Source: Paralteromonas sediminis (GTDB lineage Bacteria > Pseudomonadota > Gammaproteobacteria > Enterobacterales > Alteromonadaceae). From it: 64,000 nt of DNA. The position numbers were made by a program, and so were the translations under genes. The notes under the pieces are model-generated. The model was given only the letters and a program-made list of their open reading frames with translations, was not told the origin of the DNA and did not search any database. How positions within the stretch are numbered: the first letter of the stretch is position 1; every line of letters begins with the position of its first letter. The DNA is taken from contig NZ_RPOK01000006.1 in the NCBI RefSeq assembly GCF_003820355.1, positions 62,001 through 126,000 on the forward strand. The letters run 5' to 3'. Shown here one piece after another: positions 16,466 through 31,385 of this stretch.

Positions 16466-17914
16466 ATGTCAATTCAATCATTAGGGGTTGGCTCAGGGCT
16501 TGCGCTTGATGATTTGGTCAAGCAGCTCCTAGAAGCCGAGCGCAAGCCAAAAACCGACAGGCTAGATGCGCGAGAAGAAAAAAACGAGGCAGAACTGTCT
16601 GGCCTTGGTCAGTTAAAGTCTAAATTATCAGACTTTAAAGATGCTGTTGATGAGCTTCGCAGAGACACTGATATCAGTGGAAGAGAGCCGGTAATTACCG
16701 ACCCTGATGCTGATACCAGTATTATAACGGCTGAAGCTGCTAACAGTGCTTTGACCGGTGACTATGAAATTGCTGTTTCGCAACTTGCCTCAGGCAGCCG
16801 CATTATTACAAACGATGGCGATTTCGCTTCATCGTCAGATTCTGTGTTATCCGCGGGTTCTGGATCAGGCTCACTGACTTTCAAGATAGGCAATACCGGC
16901 GATACATTCTCGATTAACGTTGCAGAAGGGACGACCCTCGCTCAACTCAGAGAGCAAATAAACAACGACGAAAACAATTTTGGTGTTAAAGCCAATATTA
17001 TCGAAACGGGTACTGCAGCGGGCGCTAAACTTGTCTTTACATCAGAGATAACAGGCACCAATAACGATCTGACCATCGTAAACGACAATGACCTGGCCGA
17101 TTTGGAGAGACTGGCAACCACCAATTCTCTCGAGGCGGCTACTTATTTGGTTGCTGCAGAAAACGCTAAAAACGCAATTGCCACCATTGATGGTCTCACC
17201 GTTCAAAGTGCGACAAACGAATTTGAAAATACCATTCAGAATGTTTCTTTCACTGCTGAGAGAGAGTCGCCATTTGACACCGATGGCACCACAAGGCGCA
17301 CGTCAACATTATCTATCGGATTTGATCGCGAAGGTTTAGATGGAAAAATTCGCGACTTTGTCGATAACTTTAATAACTTAATATCAGAAATTAAAACGCT
17401 TACCAAGTACGGTGAATCTGATTTGGAAGAAGACGGTGCTCTTGCTGGCGATGCATTGGCCCGAGGCATTCAAAATACACTTACCGGGTTAGTCGGCGAA
17501 AATGTATCAGCGTCCAAACTTGGCGGCTTGTTTCAACTGGGTATTGAGTTGGATGAAGACGGTAAATTAGAAATTGGCAGTGTTGACTTTGGTCTCGGCT
17601 CTGGCGAAGACAGACTGAAAGAGGCAATGGACGACAATTTCGATGAGATCGCAAAACTTTTTACTGACTCAGAAGAAGGTATTGCTGTTAGATTGTACGA
17701 AACGTTAAAGCTCTACACCGATTCTGGTGGTTTACTGCAGTCGAGAGAGCGAAATGCGAAGGACGAACGCGACAGAATTCTTGATGACAGAGCGGCTCTT
17801 GAACTGCGTCTTCTTAGTACAGAACAAATTTTACGAGATAAGTACCTTAATCTTGACCTTACAGTGGCAAGGTTAAATCAGACAGGATCTGCTTTATTAG
17901 CAGCATTAGGCTAG
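16466..17914 (+). CDS. fliD: FliD filament cap protein
   Basis: The 482-residue product begins IQSLGVGSGLALDDLVKQLL, the FliD N-terminal motif, and ends with the C-terminal coiled region ERNAKDERDRILDDRAALEL plus NQTGSALLAAL. The cap sits at the filament tip and folds incoming flagellin. It lies 12 bases after flaG and 14 before fliS, so the three are cotranscribed. Confidence 0.95.
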   Translation: MSIQSLGVGSGLALDDLVKQLLEAERKPKTDRLDAREEKNEAELSGLGQLKSKLSDFKDAVDELRRDTDISGREPVITDPDADTSIITAEAANSALTGDYEIAVSQLASGSRIITNDGDFASSSDSVLSAGSGSGSLTFKIGNTGDTFSINVAEGTTLAQLREQINNDENNFGVKANIIETGTAAGAKLVFTSEITGTNNDLTIVNDNDLADLERLATTNSLEAATYLVAAENAKNAIATIDGLTVQSATNEFENTIQNVSFTAERESPFDTDGTTRRTSTLSIGFDREGLDGKIRDFVDNFNNLISEIKTLTKYGESDLEEDGALAGDALARGIQNTLTGLVGENVSASKLGGLFQLGIELDEDGKLEIGSVDFGLGSGEDRLKEAMDDNFDEIAKLFTDSEEGIAVRLYETLKLYTDSGGLLQSRERNAKDERDRILDDRAALELRLLSTEQILRDKYLNLDLTVARLNQTGSALLAALG

Positions 17915-17928
17915 GTTAGGAGAGTGGT

Positions 17929-18357
17929 ATGGCTTTAAAAGGTATCAATGCATATAAAAAAGGAAACCTGAAGCAGGATGTATCGACGGCTGACCCTCAC
18001 CGCCTTACACTGATGCTAATGCAAGGGGCATTGGACAGGCTAGCTTATGCAAAAGGCGCTATGGAGCGCAGAGAGTATGAGGCAAAGTCTGAATATCTCT
18101 CAAAGGCAACGGCAATCGTCATGCACTTAAGAGATACGCTTGATATTGAAATTGGTGGCGAAATGGCGCAAAACATGTATGCCCTGTACGACTATATGGT
18201 TGAGTTAATTACAACCGCGAATGCAAAAAATAGTTTGCAGAGCATAGATGAAGTGATTAGCCTGTTAACACCTATTCGAGACGCATGGGTTCAAATTCCT
18301 GAGTCGGCTAAACAGGAAGCATTTGAAGCTCAACGTCAAAAACATGCAGCTGTGTGA
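17929..18357 (+). CDS. fliS: FliS flagellin export chaperone
   Basis: The 142-residue protein has the FliS signature (INAYKKGNLKQDVSTADPHR, LTLMLMQGALDRLAYAKGAM), including the conserved helix that binds the flagellin C-terminus. FliS keeps flagellin unpolymerised before export. Its ribosome-binding region GTTAGGAGA (17915-17923) is the same 9-mer found before fliC3 and inside that of fliC2, and is complementary to the anti-SD loops of the flagellin 3' hairpins. The stop overlaps the next start (GTGA). Confidence 0.95.
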   Translation: MALKGINAYKKGNLKQDVSTADPHRLTLMLMQGALDRLAYAKGAMERREYEAKSEYLSKATAIVMHLRDTLDIEIGGEMAQNMYALYDYMVELITTANAKNSLQSIDEVISLLTPIRDAWVQIPESAKQEAFEAQRQKHAAV

Positions 18358-18671
18358 AAGTAGAATCTTTATATCACCAATTCAGTACTGAGACTCTGAA
18401 ACAGCTAAATATTGATATTTATGACGCTATCAAGGCTGTTTCGGAGCCAGAAAATGACTATCAAAAAGTGCTTGCTCTTGTTGAGAAACGAGATTTAGAA
18501 ATTGTCACAATATTATCCAGCCTACGCGAGTCAGAGAAGCCCCTTTTTGCCCGACTTGAATCAGATATAAACGCCTTCTTTGTTGACGAAATTGCAAATT
18601 TGAAACAGGCTGTTGTTGAGGAAACAAAAACTTTTCTGCTTAGACGGAATGCAATTAAGAAGTACAAATAA
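18354..18671 (+). CDS. FliT-like small flagellar chaperone (hypothetical)
   Basis: The 105-residue, mostly helical, charged protein (residues 37-58: KVLALVEKRDLEIVTILSSL) starts with GTG overlapping the fliS stop by four bases. FliT proteins, chaperones for FliD, are of similar size and are typically encoded directly after fliS. Sequence conservation in this family is low, so the assignment rests on position, size and helical character. It ends two bases before maf. Confidence 0.6.
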   Translation: MKVESLYHQFSTETLKQLNIDIYDAIKAVSEPENDYQKVLALVEKRDLEIVTILSSLRESEKPLFARLESDINAFFVDEIANLKQAVVEETKTFLLRRNAIKKYK

Positions 18672-18673
18672 TA

Positions 18674-24284
<5,611 letters not shown>

Positions 24285-24292
<8 letters not shown>

Positions 24293-24983
24293 AAAATCCA
24301 TTGCCGTTATTCCTGCAAGAGGCGGAAGTAAGCGAATAAAAAATAAGAATATTAGAGAATTCGCAGGCAAACCACTGATTACTTATTCAATTGCGGCTGC
24401 ATTAAAATCTGAGTCCTTCGATGAAATTGTCGTGTCTACCGACAGTCAAGATATTGCAGAGATAGCGTTGGCTTATGGTGCATCAAATATAATTATGAGG
24501 CCAGAGGAATTAGCCAATGATCATGTCGGGACAACGCCAGTAGTTATCCATAGCATAAAGCAAATGGAAAGGGATTTAGGCGAGTTAGATTATGTCTGTT
24601 GTATATATGCTACGGCCCCCTTTCTTTCTGAAGAATTGCTTCGAAAAGGGCTTGAAGCCTTAAAAGCAAACCCACAAAAGAAGTATGCATTCTCTGTTAC
24701 TACCTTCGACTTTCCAATCCAAAGAGCACTGAGGATGGAGAAAAATGGTGTTGAGCCACTCGATCGTTCAATGATGATAAAACGTTCTCAGGATTTAGAG
24801 GAGTGCTATCATGATGCAGGCCAATTTTATTGGGGAACAAAAAAAGCTTGGATCGAAGGAGCCGGTGTTTTTTGTCCGCATAGCTTGCCGGTAATTTTGC
24901 CAAGGTATTTGGTACAAGACATTGACACAGAAGAAGATTGGGTGAGAGCAGAACTTATGTACAAGGCCTATGTAGCATCATGA
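24285..24983 (+). CDS. pseF: PseF CMP-pseudaminic acid synthetase
   Basis: The cytidylyltransferase activates pseudaminic acid. Motifs are IAVIPARGGSKRIKNKNIRE at the N-terminus, CCIYATAPFLS in the middle, and DAGQFYWGTK followed by DIDTEEDW at the C-terminus. The frame is open further upstream inside pseC, but the GTG at 24285, preceded by GAGG, gives the conserved start and 232 residues, the usual PseF length. Start and end overlap pseC and pseI. Confidence 0.94.
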
Positions 24984-26032
24984 GTGTTATCAGCATTGCC
25001 AATCAATTCGTAGGGCCTGGACATCCTCCTTTTGTGATTGCTGAACTAAGTGGTAATCACAATCAAAAAAAATCCCTGGCAATGGCAATGATAAAATCCG
25101 CCGCAGAGTGCGGTGTTAATGCCATAAAGCTACAGACCTATACAGCTGACAGTATGACCTTGGATGTTGATTCAGCCGATTTTATGATTAAAGACAAAGA
25201 CAGCCTTTGGCATGGAGAATCTTTACACTCTCTATACGAAAAGGCCGCTACTCCCTATGAATGGCATGAAGACCTGTTTCGCTATGCGAAGTCTTTAGGG
25301 CTGATTGCGTTTAGCTCACCATTTGACAATGAAGCTGTGGATTTTCTCGATGAACTTGGAGTGCCATGCTTTAAAATTGCCTCTTTTGAGTTAACGGACC
25401 TCCCTTTGATTGCTCATGCTGCCAGCAAAGGCAAGCCGCTGATCATGTCAACGGGTATGGCGAGTTTAGCAGAAATCGAAATGGCGGTTTCAAGTGCTAA
25501 CAAGGCAGGATGCAGTGATATTATTTTGCTTAAATGCACAAGCACTTACCCGGCTGAGCCGGTTAACACTAACCTCAATACGATTCAAAACATGCGCTCA
25601 ACTTTTGGTTATCAGGTGGGGTTGTCTGACCATACTAAGGGCATAGGCGCAGCCGTTGCCTCGGTCGCTTTGGGGGCGACTGTGATAGAAAAACACTTTG
25701 TCTTAGACAGACTCGCTGGAGGCGTTGATGCTGCCTTTTCGCTGGAGCCTAATGAACTGAAGTCATTGGTAGAAGAAAGCTACCGCGCTTGGCAGTCGCT
25801 TGGTGAGGTAAGGTATGGTGGCTCAGTAAGTGAAACTAAATCTAAACAATACCGGCGCTCAATTTACGTCGCAAATAACATAAAAGCGGGTGAAATGTTG
25901 TCTGATAGCAATCTTCGCATTGTTCGCCCAGCTCATGGCCTAGCCCCGAAACATTGGTCGCAAGTGTTGGGCAAAAAAGCTAAAACAGATCTTGCAGTGG
26001 GGCATGCATTGTCGTGGCAGGATGTTGAATAA
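24980..26032 (+). CDS. pseI: PseI pseudaminic acid synthase
   Basis: PseI condenses 6-deoxy-AltdiNAc with phosphoenolpyruvate. The 350-residue product begins VISIANQFVGPGHPPFVIAE followed by LSGNHNQ, the PseI-type start, has KLQTYTADSMTL and HFVLDR within the TIM barrel, and a C-terminal SAF/antifreeze-like domain (about 285-350, RRSIYVANNIKAGE). The ATG at 24980 overlaps the pseF stop (ATGA). Upstream in-frame codons lie within pseF and are not used. Confidence 0.95.
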   Translation: MSVISIANQFVGPGHPPFVIAELSGNHNQKKSLAMAMIKSAAECGVNAIKLQTYTADSMTLDVDSADFMIKDKDSLWHGESLHSLYEKAATPYEWHEDLFRYAKSLGLIAFSSPFDNEAVDFLDELGVPCFKIASFELTDLPLIAHAASKGKPLIMSTGMASLAEIEMAVSSANKAGCSDIILLKCTSTYPAEPVNTNLNTIQNMRSTFGYQVGLSDHTKGIGAAVASVALGATVIEKHFVLDRLAGGVDAAFSLEPNELKSLVEESYRAWQSLGEVRYGGSVSETKSKQYRRSIYVANNIKAGEMLSDSNLRIVRPAHGLAPKHWSQVLGKKAKTDLAVGHALSWQDVE

Positions 26033-27042
26033 TGCACATAGCTTTTATTGTGCAGGCATCGGAATCTATAGGAATAGGGCATTTGATGCGCTGCCTTGCA
26101 TTCGCTCAACATTTAGTAAAAGTGGGTCACAAGGCAAGTTTTTTACTCGATGGCCCCAGTATTGAAATTGCTAGATCTAGACAAGATTGGGATGGCCATA
26201 TCATTCCCTTTGACTATGCTCAGTTGAACCAAGAGCTTGAAGCAATGATAGCGGAGAGCTCAACAGTAATTGACTGGTTTGTCGTTGACGGCTATCAGTT
26301 TTGTTCATCTTTGTTACAGATGCTAAACAAGCATGAATACAAAGTTGCTTTGTTTGATGATGGCGTGCGTTCGTCTTTTGAAGGTGCCACAGCGGTTATA
26401 GATTCTTCTAGGCCTCAAGTCCAAGGGGAGGAACACTTTTTGTTTGGGGCCGCATTTCGTTTGTTACGGCAGGAGTTTACTGAACAATATTGCTTGCCGG
26501 TCAAGAAGCGCACCACTCTTACCGTTAGTTTTGGGGGCAGCGATCCTTTTTCGCTGACGCTGCCCATATTGAAGGCACTGGAAGCAACTACAAAGTTCAG
26601 TGAGGTGACAGTTGTTATCGGGCCCGGCAATCGTGACACCATGGCAATAGAGCATTTCAGCGAACAGTCAAAAATGAAATTACATTGTTTGCACAATGCG
26701 CAAAATATGGCATCAGTATGGTCTAATGCTCGATTGGCTATTTCGGCAGCAGGAGGCAGCCAATTTGAACTGGCAGTGTGTGAAACACCTTCACTGTTAG
26801 TCGTTGTGGCTGATAATCAGAAGCAGGCTAGTCGTATTGCAGAGCAGGAAGGCTGGGCAAAGACATTTGTATTAAACAGGAATAAAGACGAGCTTGTAGA
26901 AGCAATAGCAGATGAGGCTTTATCTCTATGGTTTACCGAAGAAAGGCTAGAGGAAATGCAAAGCGCGGTGAGTGGAAAGTATGATGCGTTGGGAGCAATG
27001 CGCATCACTGAGTGCTTAGAAAAACTGTCGGTAAATCATTAA
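26032..27042 (+). CDS. pseG: PseG UDP-sugar hydrolase of the pseudaminic acid pathway
   Basis: PseG removes UDP from the 2,4-diacetamido-6-deoxy-altrose intermediate. It is a GT-B fold protein (336 residues) beginning HIAFIVQASESIGIGHLMRC, with the GIGHLMRC motif that holds the catalytic His, then VSFGGSDPF and ISAAGGSQFELAV in the nucleotide-binding half. It overlaps the pseI stop by one base. In this island pseG comes after pseI; pseH is displaced four genes downstream. Confidence 0.93.
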   Translation: MHIAFIVQASESIGIGHLMRCLAFAQHLVKVGHKASFLLDGPSIEIARSRQDWDGHIIPFDYAQLNQELEAMIAESSTVIDWFVVDGYQFCSSLLQMLNKHEYKVALFDDGVRSSFEGATAVIDSSRPQVQGEEHFLFGAAFRLLRQEFTEQYCLPVKKRTTLTVSFGGSDPFSLTLPILKALEATTKFSEVTVVIGPGNRDTMAIEHFSEQSKMKLHCLHNAQNMASVWSNARLAISAAGGSQFELAVCETPSLLVVVADNQKQASRIAEQEGWAKTFVLNRNKDELVEAIADEALSLWFTEERLEEMQSAVSGKYDALGAMRITECLEKLSVNH

Positions 27043-27125
27043 ATTCACGTAGAGGGTGCTGTTTCTTTTCTGCTATGCGCATGTTAAGTTCAGTAATCTC
27101 TCATAACAAAAAATGTAAGAAAATC

Positions 27126-27422
27126 ATGTCTATGCGAGAAACACTACTATCAATCATTGAGCAGTCATTTGAAGAACTGAACGACACACGAGAGCCAGGC
27201 AACCTGCTAAGCTTTCACCCTGAAGTGGCACTTTATGGCGCTAACAGTTCACTCGATTCTGTTGATTTGGTCAACTTATTACTTGCCATTGAAGAGCGCA
27301 TTGAAGATGAACTTGATATTAGCTTTACGATAGCGAATGAAAAGGCTCTATCGCAAAAAAACAGTCCATTTAAGACGGTCAAAAGTCTGTGTGATTACTT
27401 GCAAATTGAGTTAGCAAAATAA
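27126..27422 (+). CDS. Acyl carrier protein
   Basis: The 98-residue product has the acyl carrier motif LDSVDLVNLLLAIEERIEDE, with Ser45 as the expected phosphopantetheine site. The open frame runs upstream into a basic stretch unlike acyl carrier proteins, so I start at the ATG at 27126 (an ATG at 27132 is also possible). It is followed with no gap by a reductase and then an AMP-dependent ligase, so it likely carries an acyl group processed by these enzymes. It is unlikely to be the housekeeping AcpP given this setting and its divergent sequence. Confidence 0.85.
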   Translation: MSMRETLLSIIEQSFEELNDTREPGNLLSFHPEVALYGANSSLDSVDLVNLLLAIEERIEDELDISFTIANEKALSQKNSPFKTVKSLCDYLQIELAK

Positions 27423-28130
27423 ATGAACCCAGTGACGACGCCTATATATCTCATTACTGGGACTAGCAAAGGGATTGGTGAAGCTTTAGCCAATTACTAT
27501 TTACAGCAAGGGGTCATTGTTGTTGGTTGCAGCCGCAGTCACTCAAACATAGAACACGAGTCTTATTACCACCACAGCGTCGATGTGACAGACGAGCAGT
27601 CAGTTAAACACCTATTCACCTGGGTGAGAAAGACATTTGGCCGTTTAGACGTTTTGATAAACAACGCAGGCATTGCTGCAATGAACCACGCAATTTTAAC
27701 ACCAGCATCCAGCGTAGAGCGAATTCTACAAACCAATGTGTTAGCCAGCTTTATTTGTTGTAGAGAAGCGGCAAAAATAATGAAGAAAAAGGCATTTGGT
27801 CGAATAGTCAACTTCTCTACTGTCGCTGTTCCTCTAAATTTAGAAGGCGAGGCAGCCTATGCAGCTTCAAAATCTGGGGTAGAGACGCTTACCAGAGTAC
27901 TCGCGAGAGAATTTGCTGAATTTAATATAACGGTTAATGCAGTTGGACCGACCCCAATTCAAACTGAGCTCATTAAAAATGTTGGCGATGACAAAATTAA
28001 CGCCTTACTTGCACGACAAACACTAAAGCGAATGGGCACATTTGACGATGTAATAAATGTGGTCAATTTTTTTGTTGATGAAAAAAGTGACTTTATTAGT
28101 GCTCAAGTGGTGTATTTAGGAGGCGTATAG
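27423..28130 (+). CDS. FabG-like short-chain dehydrogenase/reductase
   Basis: The 235-residue classical SDR has the NAD(P) motif TGTSKGIGE at residues 12-20, NNAG in the first half, the catalytic Ser in VNFSTVAVP and YAASK with Tyr146/Lys150. Such enzymes between acyl carrier protein and ligase genes are often 3-oxoacyl-ACP reductases, making 3-hydroxyacyl groups. It starts directly after the acyl carrier protein stop and overlaps the ligase by one base. Homologous SDRs are known in flagellin-modification loci. The substrate here is inferred. Confidence 0.87.
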   Translation: MNPVTTPIYLITGTSKGIGEALANYYLQQGVIVVGCSRSHSNIEHESYYHHSVDVTDEQSVKHLFTWVRKTFGRLDVLINNAGIAAMNHAILTPASSVERILQTNVLASFICCREAAKIMKKKAFGRIVNFSTVAVPLNLEGEAAYAASKSGVETLTRVLAREFAEFNITVNAVGPTPIQTELIKNVGDDKINALLARQTLKRMGTFDDVINVVNFFVDEKSDFISAQVVYLGGV

Positions 28131-29488
28131 TGTTTATCGATTTTCTAGAAAACATTTTTTTATCCAATCAGTCTAAAGAAGCCATAGTCTGGAAAGAGCA
28201 ACCTTACACTTATGCTAACCTGGTAGAGCAACTCCGTCTGTGGCAAGAAAAATTGAATCAACATAATGTGCAACCGGGAACGGTCGTTATGGTCCAGGCA
28301 GATTACTCGCCCGCTTCAATCGCCTTGTTTTTGGCTCTAATTGAAAAGCAATGCATTTTTGTTCCTATAACGTCTTCTGTCGCAGCGCAAAAAAAAGAGT
28401 TCATTGAAGTATCTCAAGTGGAGCTAGTGATTACCATTGATGAAAGTGACAATGCAAGGTTCGAAAACACAGAAATTAGTTCAGCGCATACATTTTACGA
28501 GACATTAAGGGAAGAAGCAGTCCCTGGTTTAGTACTTTTCTCTTCTGGCTCAACAGGAAAAAGTAAGGCCGCGGTGCATGACCTAGCCAAACTGCTCGAT
28601 AAATTCAAGGTGCCACGTCATGCCATGCGAGCCATTAGTTTCCTGCTATACGATCACATAGGTGGAGTAAACACCCTCTTGTATACACTTTCCAATGCAG
28701 GGTGCTTGATAACGCTTGAGAACCGTCAACCTGATTATGTGTTGAGAATGGTGGAAAAATTTGCCGTTGAGTTACTGCCAACGTCGCCCAGTTTCATTAA
28801 CCTCATGCTTATCAGTGACGCCTACAAGAACTATGATATCAGCAGTTTGACTACTGTTACCTATGGGACAGAACCCATGCCTGAGTCAACGCTTGCTCAG
28901 TTTCACAGGTTATTTCCCGATATTCGACTATTGCAAACCTATGGTTTGTCAGAACTTGGGATAATGCGCTCAAAATCAAAAGATTCTTCTTCACTGTGGA
29001 TGAAAGTAGGGGGCGAAGGCTTTGAAACTCGCATTGTCGAAGGCATTCTTCACATCAAAGCATACTCTGCCATGCTGGGGTATTTAAATGCACCTAGCCC
29101 ATTTACAGCAGATGGTTGGTTTAATACTGGTGATATGGTCGAACAGGATGGCGAATATATTAAGATTCTTGGGCGCGAGTCTGAAATTATTAATGTAGGA
29201 GGACAAAAGGTATTCCCAGCCGAGGTCGAGAGCGTCTTGCAGCAGTTAGACGAAGTTGCTGAAGCACAGGTGTTTGGTCAAGAAAATGCGATTCTTGGCA
29301 ACGTAGTATCTGCCAAGATACGGCTCAGCAATAGTGTTAATGACTGGGATAAATCGCAAGCGAAGAAAATGCTCAAAAAGCACTGTATGGGCCACTTAGA
29401 GTCTTTTAAAATTCCAGCTAAGTTCTACTTTGACGATGCTGAGCAATTCAGTGCCCGATTCAAAAAGCAGCGAACTAAAGTTGCCTAA
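28130..29488 (+). CDS. AMP-dependent acyl ligase (ANL superfamily)
   Basis: The 452-residue adenylating enzyme has the P-loop FSSGSTGKSKAAVHD, LLQTYGLSELGIMRS, GWFNTGDMVEQDGEYIKILG and the hinge plus C-terminal lid ESEIINVGGQKVFPAEVESV. The final lysine region reads RFKKQRTK instead of the usual PRT-GK motif. It starts at GTG 28130 with TAGGAGG upstream. It probably activates a carboxylic acid and loads it on the neighbouring acyl carrier protein. It is shorter at the N-terminus than acyl-CoA synthetases of primary metabolism. Confidence 0.88.
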   Translation: MFIDFLENIFLSNQSKEAIVWKEQPYTYANLVEQLRLWQEKLNQHNVQPGTVVMVQADYSPASIALFLALIEKQCIFVPITSSVAAQKKEFIEVSQVELVITIDESDNARFENTEISSAHTFYETLREEAVPGLVLFSSGSTGKSKAAVHDLAKLLDKFKVPRHAMRAISFLLYDHIGGVNTLLYTLSNAGCLITLENRQPDYVLRMVEKFAVELLPTSPSFINLMLISDAYKNYDISSLTTVTYGTEPMPESTLAQFHRLFPDIRLLQTYGLSELGIMRSKSKDSSSLWMKVGGEGFETRIVEGILHIKAYSAMLGYLNAPSPFTADGWFNTGDMVEQDGEYIKILGRESEIINVGGQKVFPAEVESVLQQLDEVAEAQVFGQENAILGNVVSAKIRLSNSVNDWDKSQAKKMLKKHCMGHLESFKIPAKFYFDDAEQFSARFKKQRTKVA

Positions 29489-29510
29489 CAGTTCGAGAGT
29501 CACTCGGTAG

Positions 29511-30068
29511 ATGTTTCGTTTTCGCAGAATGACCAAAAGTGATCTTGTCAAGGTAATGCACTGGCGCTTGAATGAATCTGTAAGCCAATTTATGCAAACT
29601 GAGATTAAGAATGATATTGGCAAACAGAAGCAATGGTTTCAGCATATTTCAAATGATCCTAGTTTTGTCTATTGGGTAATTGAGTACAAACAAGCTCCAG
29701 TGGGTGCTCTGAACCTTGCAGATATAGATTTGAAAAAGAACGAATGCAGCTGGGGGTTTTATATTGGAGAACCCAGTTGCCGCAACTTGGGTGGTCTTAT
29801 TCCCCCATATCTATATAACCATCTATTTAGGCAGTGTCGAATTGAAATGTTGAAAGCCGACGTCATGGATAACAACCATTTGGTTAAAAAGCTTCATGGC
29901 TTACATGGCTATCGGTATAAAGGCACTGTTGGATCTGACATTATTAAAGGAGATGAAAGCATACCTTTATGTCGGTTCACCTTAGCAAAACATGATTGGT
30001 TGGCTAAAAAGCGCTTTGCAAAGTTTAATGCTCAATTTGAAAATACACCGCAGACACTGCTGCTATAG
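29511..30068 (+). CDS. pseH: PseH-like GNAT N-acyltransferase
   Basis: The 185-residue GNAT protein (RMTKSDLVKVMHWRLNESVS at the N-terminus, GALNLADIDLKKNECSWGFY in the core) resembles PseH, which N-acetylates the 4-amino group of the PseC product. It completes the pathway B-C-H-G-I-F. Its position right after the acyl carrier protein, reductase and ligase genes raises the possibility that its donor is an acyl-ACP rather than acetyl-CoA. It is the last gene of the long run from flaG. Confidence 0.85.
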   Translation: MFRFRRMTKSDLVKVMHWRLNESVSQFMQTEIKNDIGKQKQWFQHISNDPSFVYWVIEYKQAPVGALNLADIDLKKNECSWGFYIGEPSCRNLGGLIPPYLYNHLFRQCRIEMLKADVMDNNHLVKKLHGLHGYRYKGTVGSDIIKGDESIPLCRFTLAKHDWLAKKRFAKFNAQFENTPQTLLL

Positions 30069-30414
30069 AATCCAAAGCTTTGCTGATATTTTTGAATATA
30101 CCTTAAAAGTAAGGCGTCAATAGCTTCGCTCACATCGTAAAAGTCTTCATTTAGTTTTTGCAAAGGTTCATATTGAGAAACTTGAAACGCAACCATAGTC
30201 CGCCAAAAAGGGTGAGAAGCGTCTTATGGTGTGCACCTCCCCTAATATGAAACAGACTTAATTGGAGTTTTCTGCAATGACAGACATGATGAAGCGTGAT
30301 GTGGAGTCATTTTTATTTGTGTATTGATAAGACCCTGCCGGCTCTGTTAGGTTAAAGCTGGTGAGATAACCGCCGATAAACAATATTAAGGCGAAAGAGG
30401 TCGCAGAGGTTCAC
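30069..30414 (+). other. Intergenic region (346 bp): gene debris and a sigma-28 promoter
   Basis: On the reverse strand, 30032-30196 encodes a 54-residue frame (MVAFQVSQYEPLQKLNEDFY and on) that overlaps the end of pseH, probably a gene remnant. CACCTCCCCTAATATGAAAC at 30224-30243 and a following short frame from the ATG at 30277 look like an insertion-element end or leader, but no transposase is present. The last 60 bases hold an excellent sigma-28 promoter and the leader of the next operon. Confidence 0.4.
30353..30379 (+). promoter_or_regulatory. Sigma-28 promoter of the glycosyltransferase operon
   Basis: TAAAGCTG (30353-30360), 11-base spacer, GCCGATAA (30372-30379). The -10 is a perfect FliA match, the -35 has TAAAG, and the spacing is ideal. 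It lies 35 bases before the glycosyltransferase start, so this operon should be expressed with late flagellar genes. Confidence 0.85.
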
Positions 30415-31359
30415 GTGAAAGTCAGTGTTATCGTCCCGGTCTATAATTTAGAACATTATGTAGGGCCCTGTTTAGAGGGATTAGTAAGGCAAAAGACATC
30501 TTTTGATTTTGAAGTCATTGTTGCAAACGACTGCTCAACGGATGCTAGTTTGTCCGTCATTAATAGTTATCTCACGGCTTACCCATATATTATCAAGGTA
30601 ATAGAGCAACGTGAAAACAAAGGCTTAGCTGCGAATATGCTAAAGCTACTTTCTTCAGCAACGGGCGAGTATATTGCTTATGTAGATGGCGACGATATGG
30701 CGCTACCAGGAAAGTTACAATTGCAGGCAGACTATCTAGACAATAACCCAGATTGCAGTATGGTCTACCATGAATCTGAGGTGTTTGATTCTCAGTCAGG
30801 TAACATTACCGGTCATTACGTTGCTGACTACTACAACCACAAATATATTCCAGATAAAGCTGATATTACCCATCTAATACGCTATGGTTCATTTTTTCAA
30901 GCTAGCAGTTTAATGCTTAGAAATCACCCCAATACAGACAAGACCGTTGATGCCAAGTGTAAAATTATTCTTGATCAACCATTTCAAATTCTCAATGCAG
31001 GCTATCTAGGAGGCAGTATAGGTCGTATTGACAAAATACTAGGTCAATATCGCATTCACCCTGATAGCTTTGGTGCAAAAACACTCAAAGACTATGCCAG
31101 GCGGGAACAGGTGTTGCGTGACCAGCTACAAGCTATTAGCCACGGAGCTGACTTCTATATCGAGCAAAGCTGTATTGAGCAAGGCCAGGCTCATTATTAT
31201 CTTGCCACTGCTATGTATTTCCTAAAACTGGGAGAAATATCTCTGTTCAATAAATACATAAGCTTGTCAGCGCAAACTGACTGGCGCTTTGATAAACGGC
31301 ACGAGTACTTGGTTGAAAACAGAAGTGATGTGGAAGGTTGTCTGCGTGTCTTGTCATAG
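30415..31359 (+). CDS. Family 2 glycosyltransferase
   Basis: The 314-residue GT-A enzyme begins KVSVIVPVYNLEHYVGPCLE, has VIVANDCSTDAS and the metal-binding YVDGDDMALPGKLQLQADYL. It starts at GTG 30415 with AGAGG upstream, directly behind a sigma-28 promoter. Donor and acceptor sugars cannot be predicted. With the next three genes it probably assembles a surface glycan. Confidence 0.88.
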   Translation: MKVSVIVPVYNLEHYVGPCLEGLVRQKTSFDFEVIVANDCSTDASLSVINSYLTAYPYIIKVIEQRENKGLAANMLKLLSSATGEYIAYVDGDDMALPGKLQLQADYLDNNPDCSMVYHESEVFDSQSGNITGHYVADYYNHKYIPDKADITHLIRYGSFFQASSLMLRNHPNTDKTVDAKCKIILDQPFQILNAGYLGGSIGRIDKILGQYRIHPDSFGAKTLKDYARREQVLRDQLQAISHGADFYIEQSCIEQGQAHYYLATAMYFLKLGEISLFNKYISLSAQTDWRFDKRHEYLVENRSDVEGCLRVLS

Positions 31360-31385
31360 CCACAGGGTAGAGGTTTTCAACTGAT

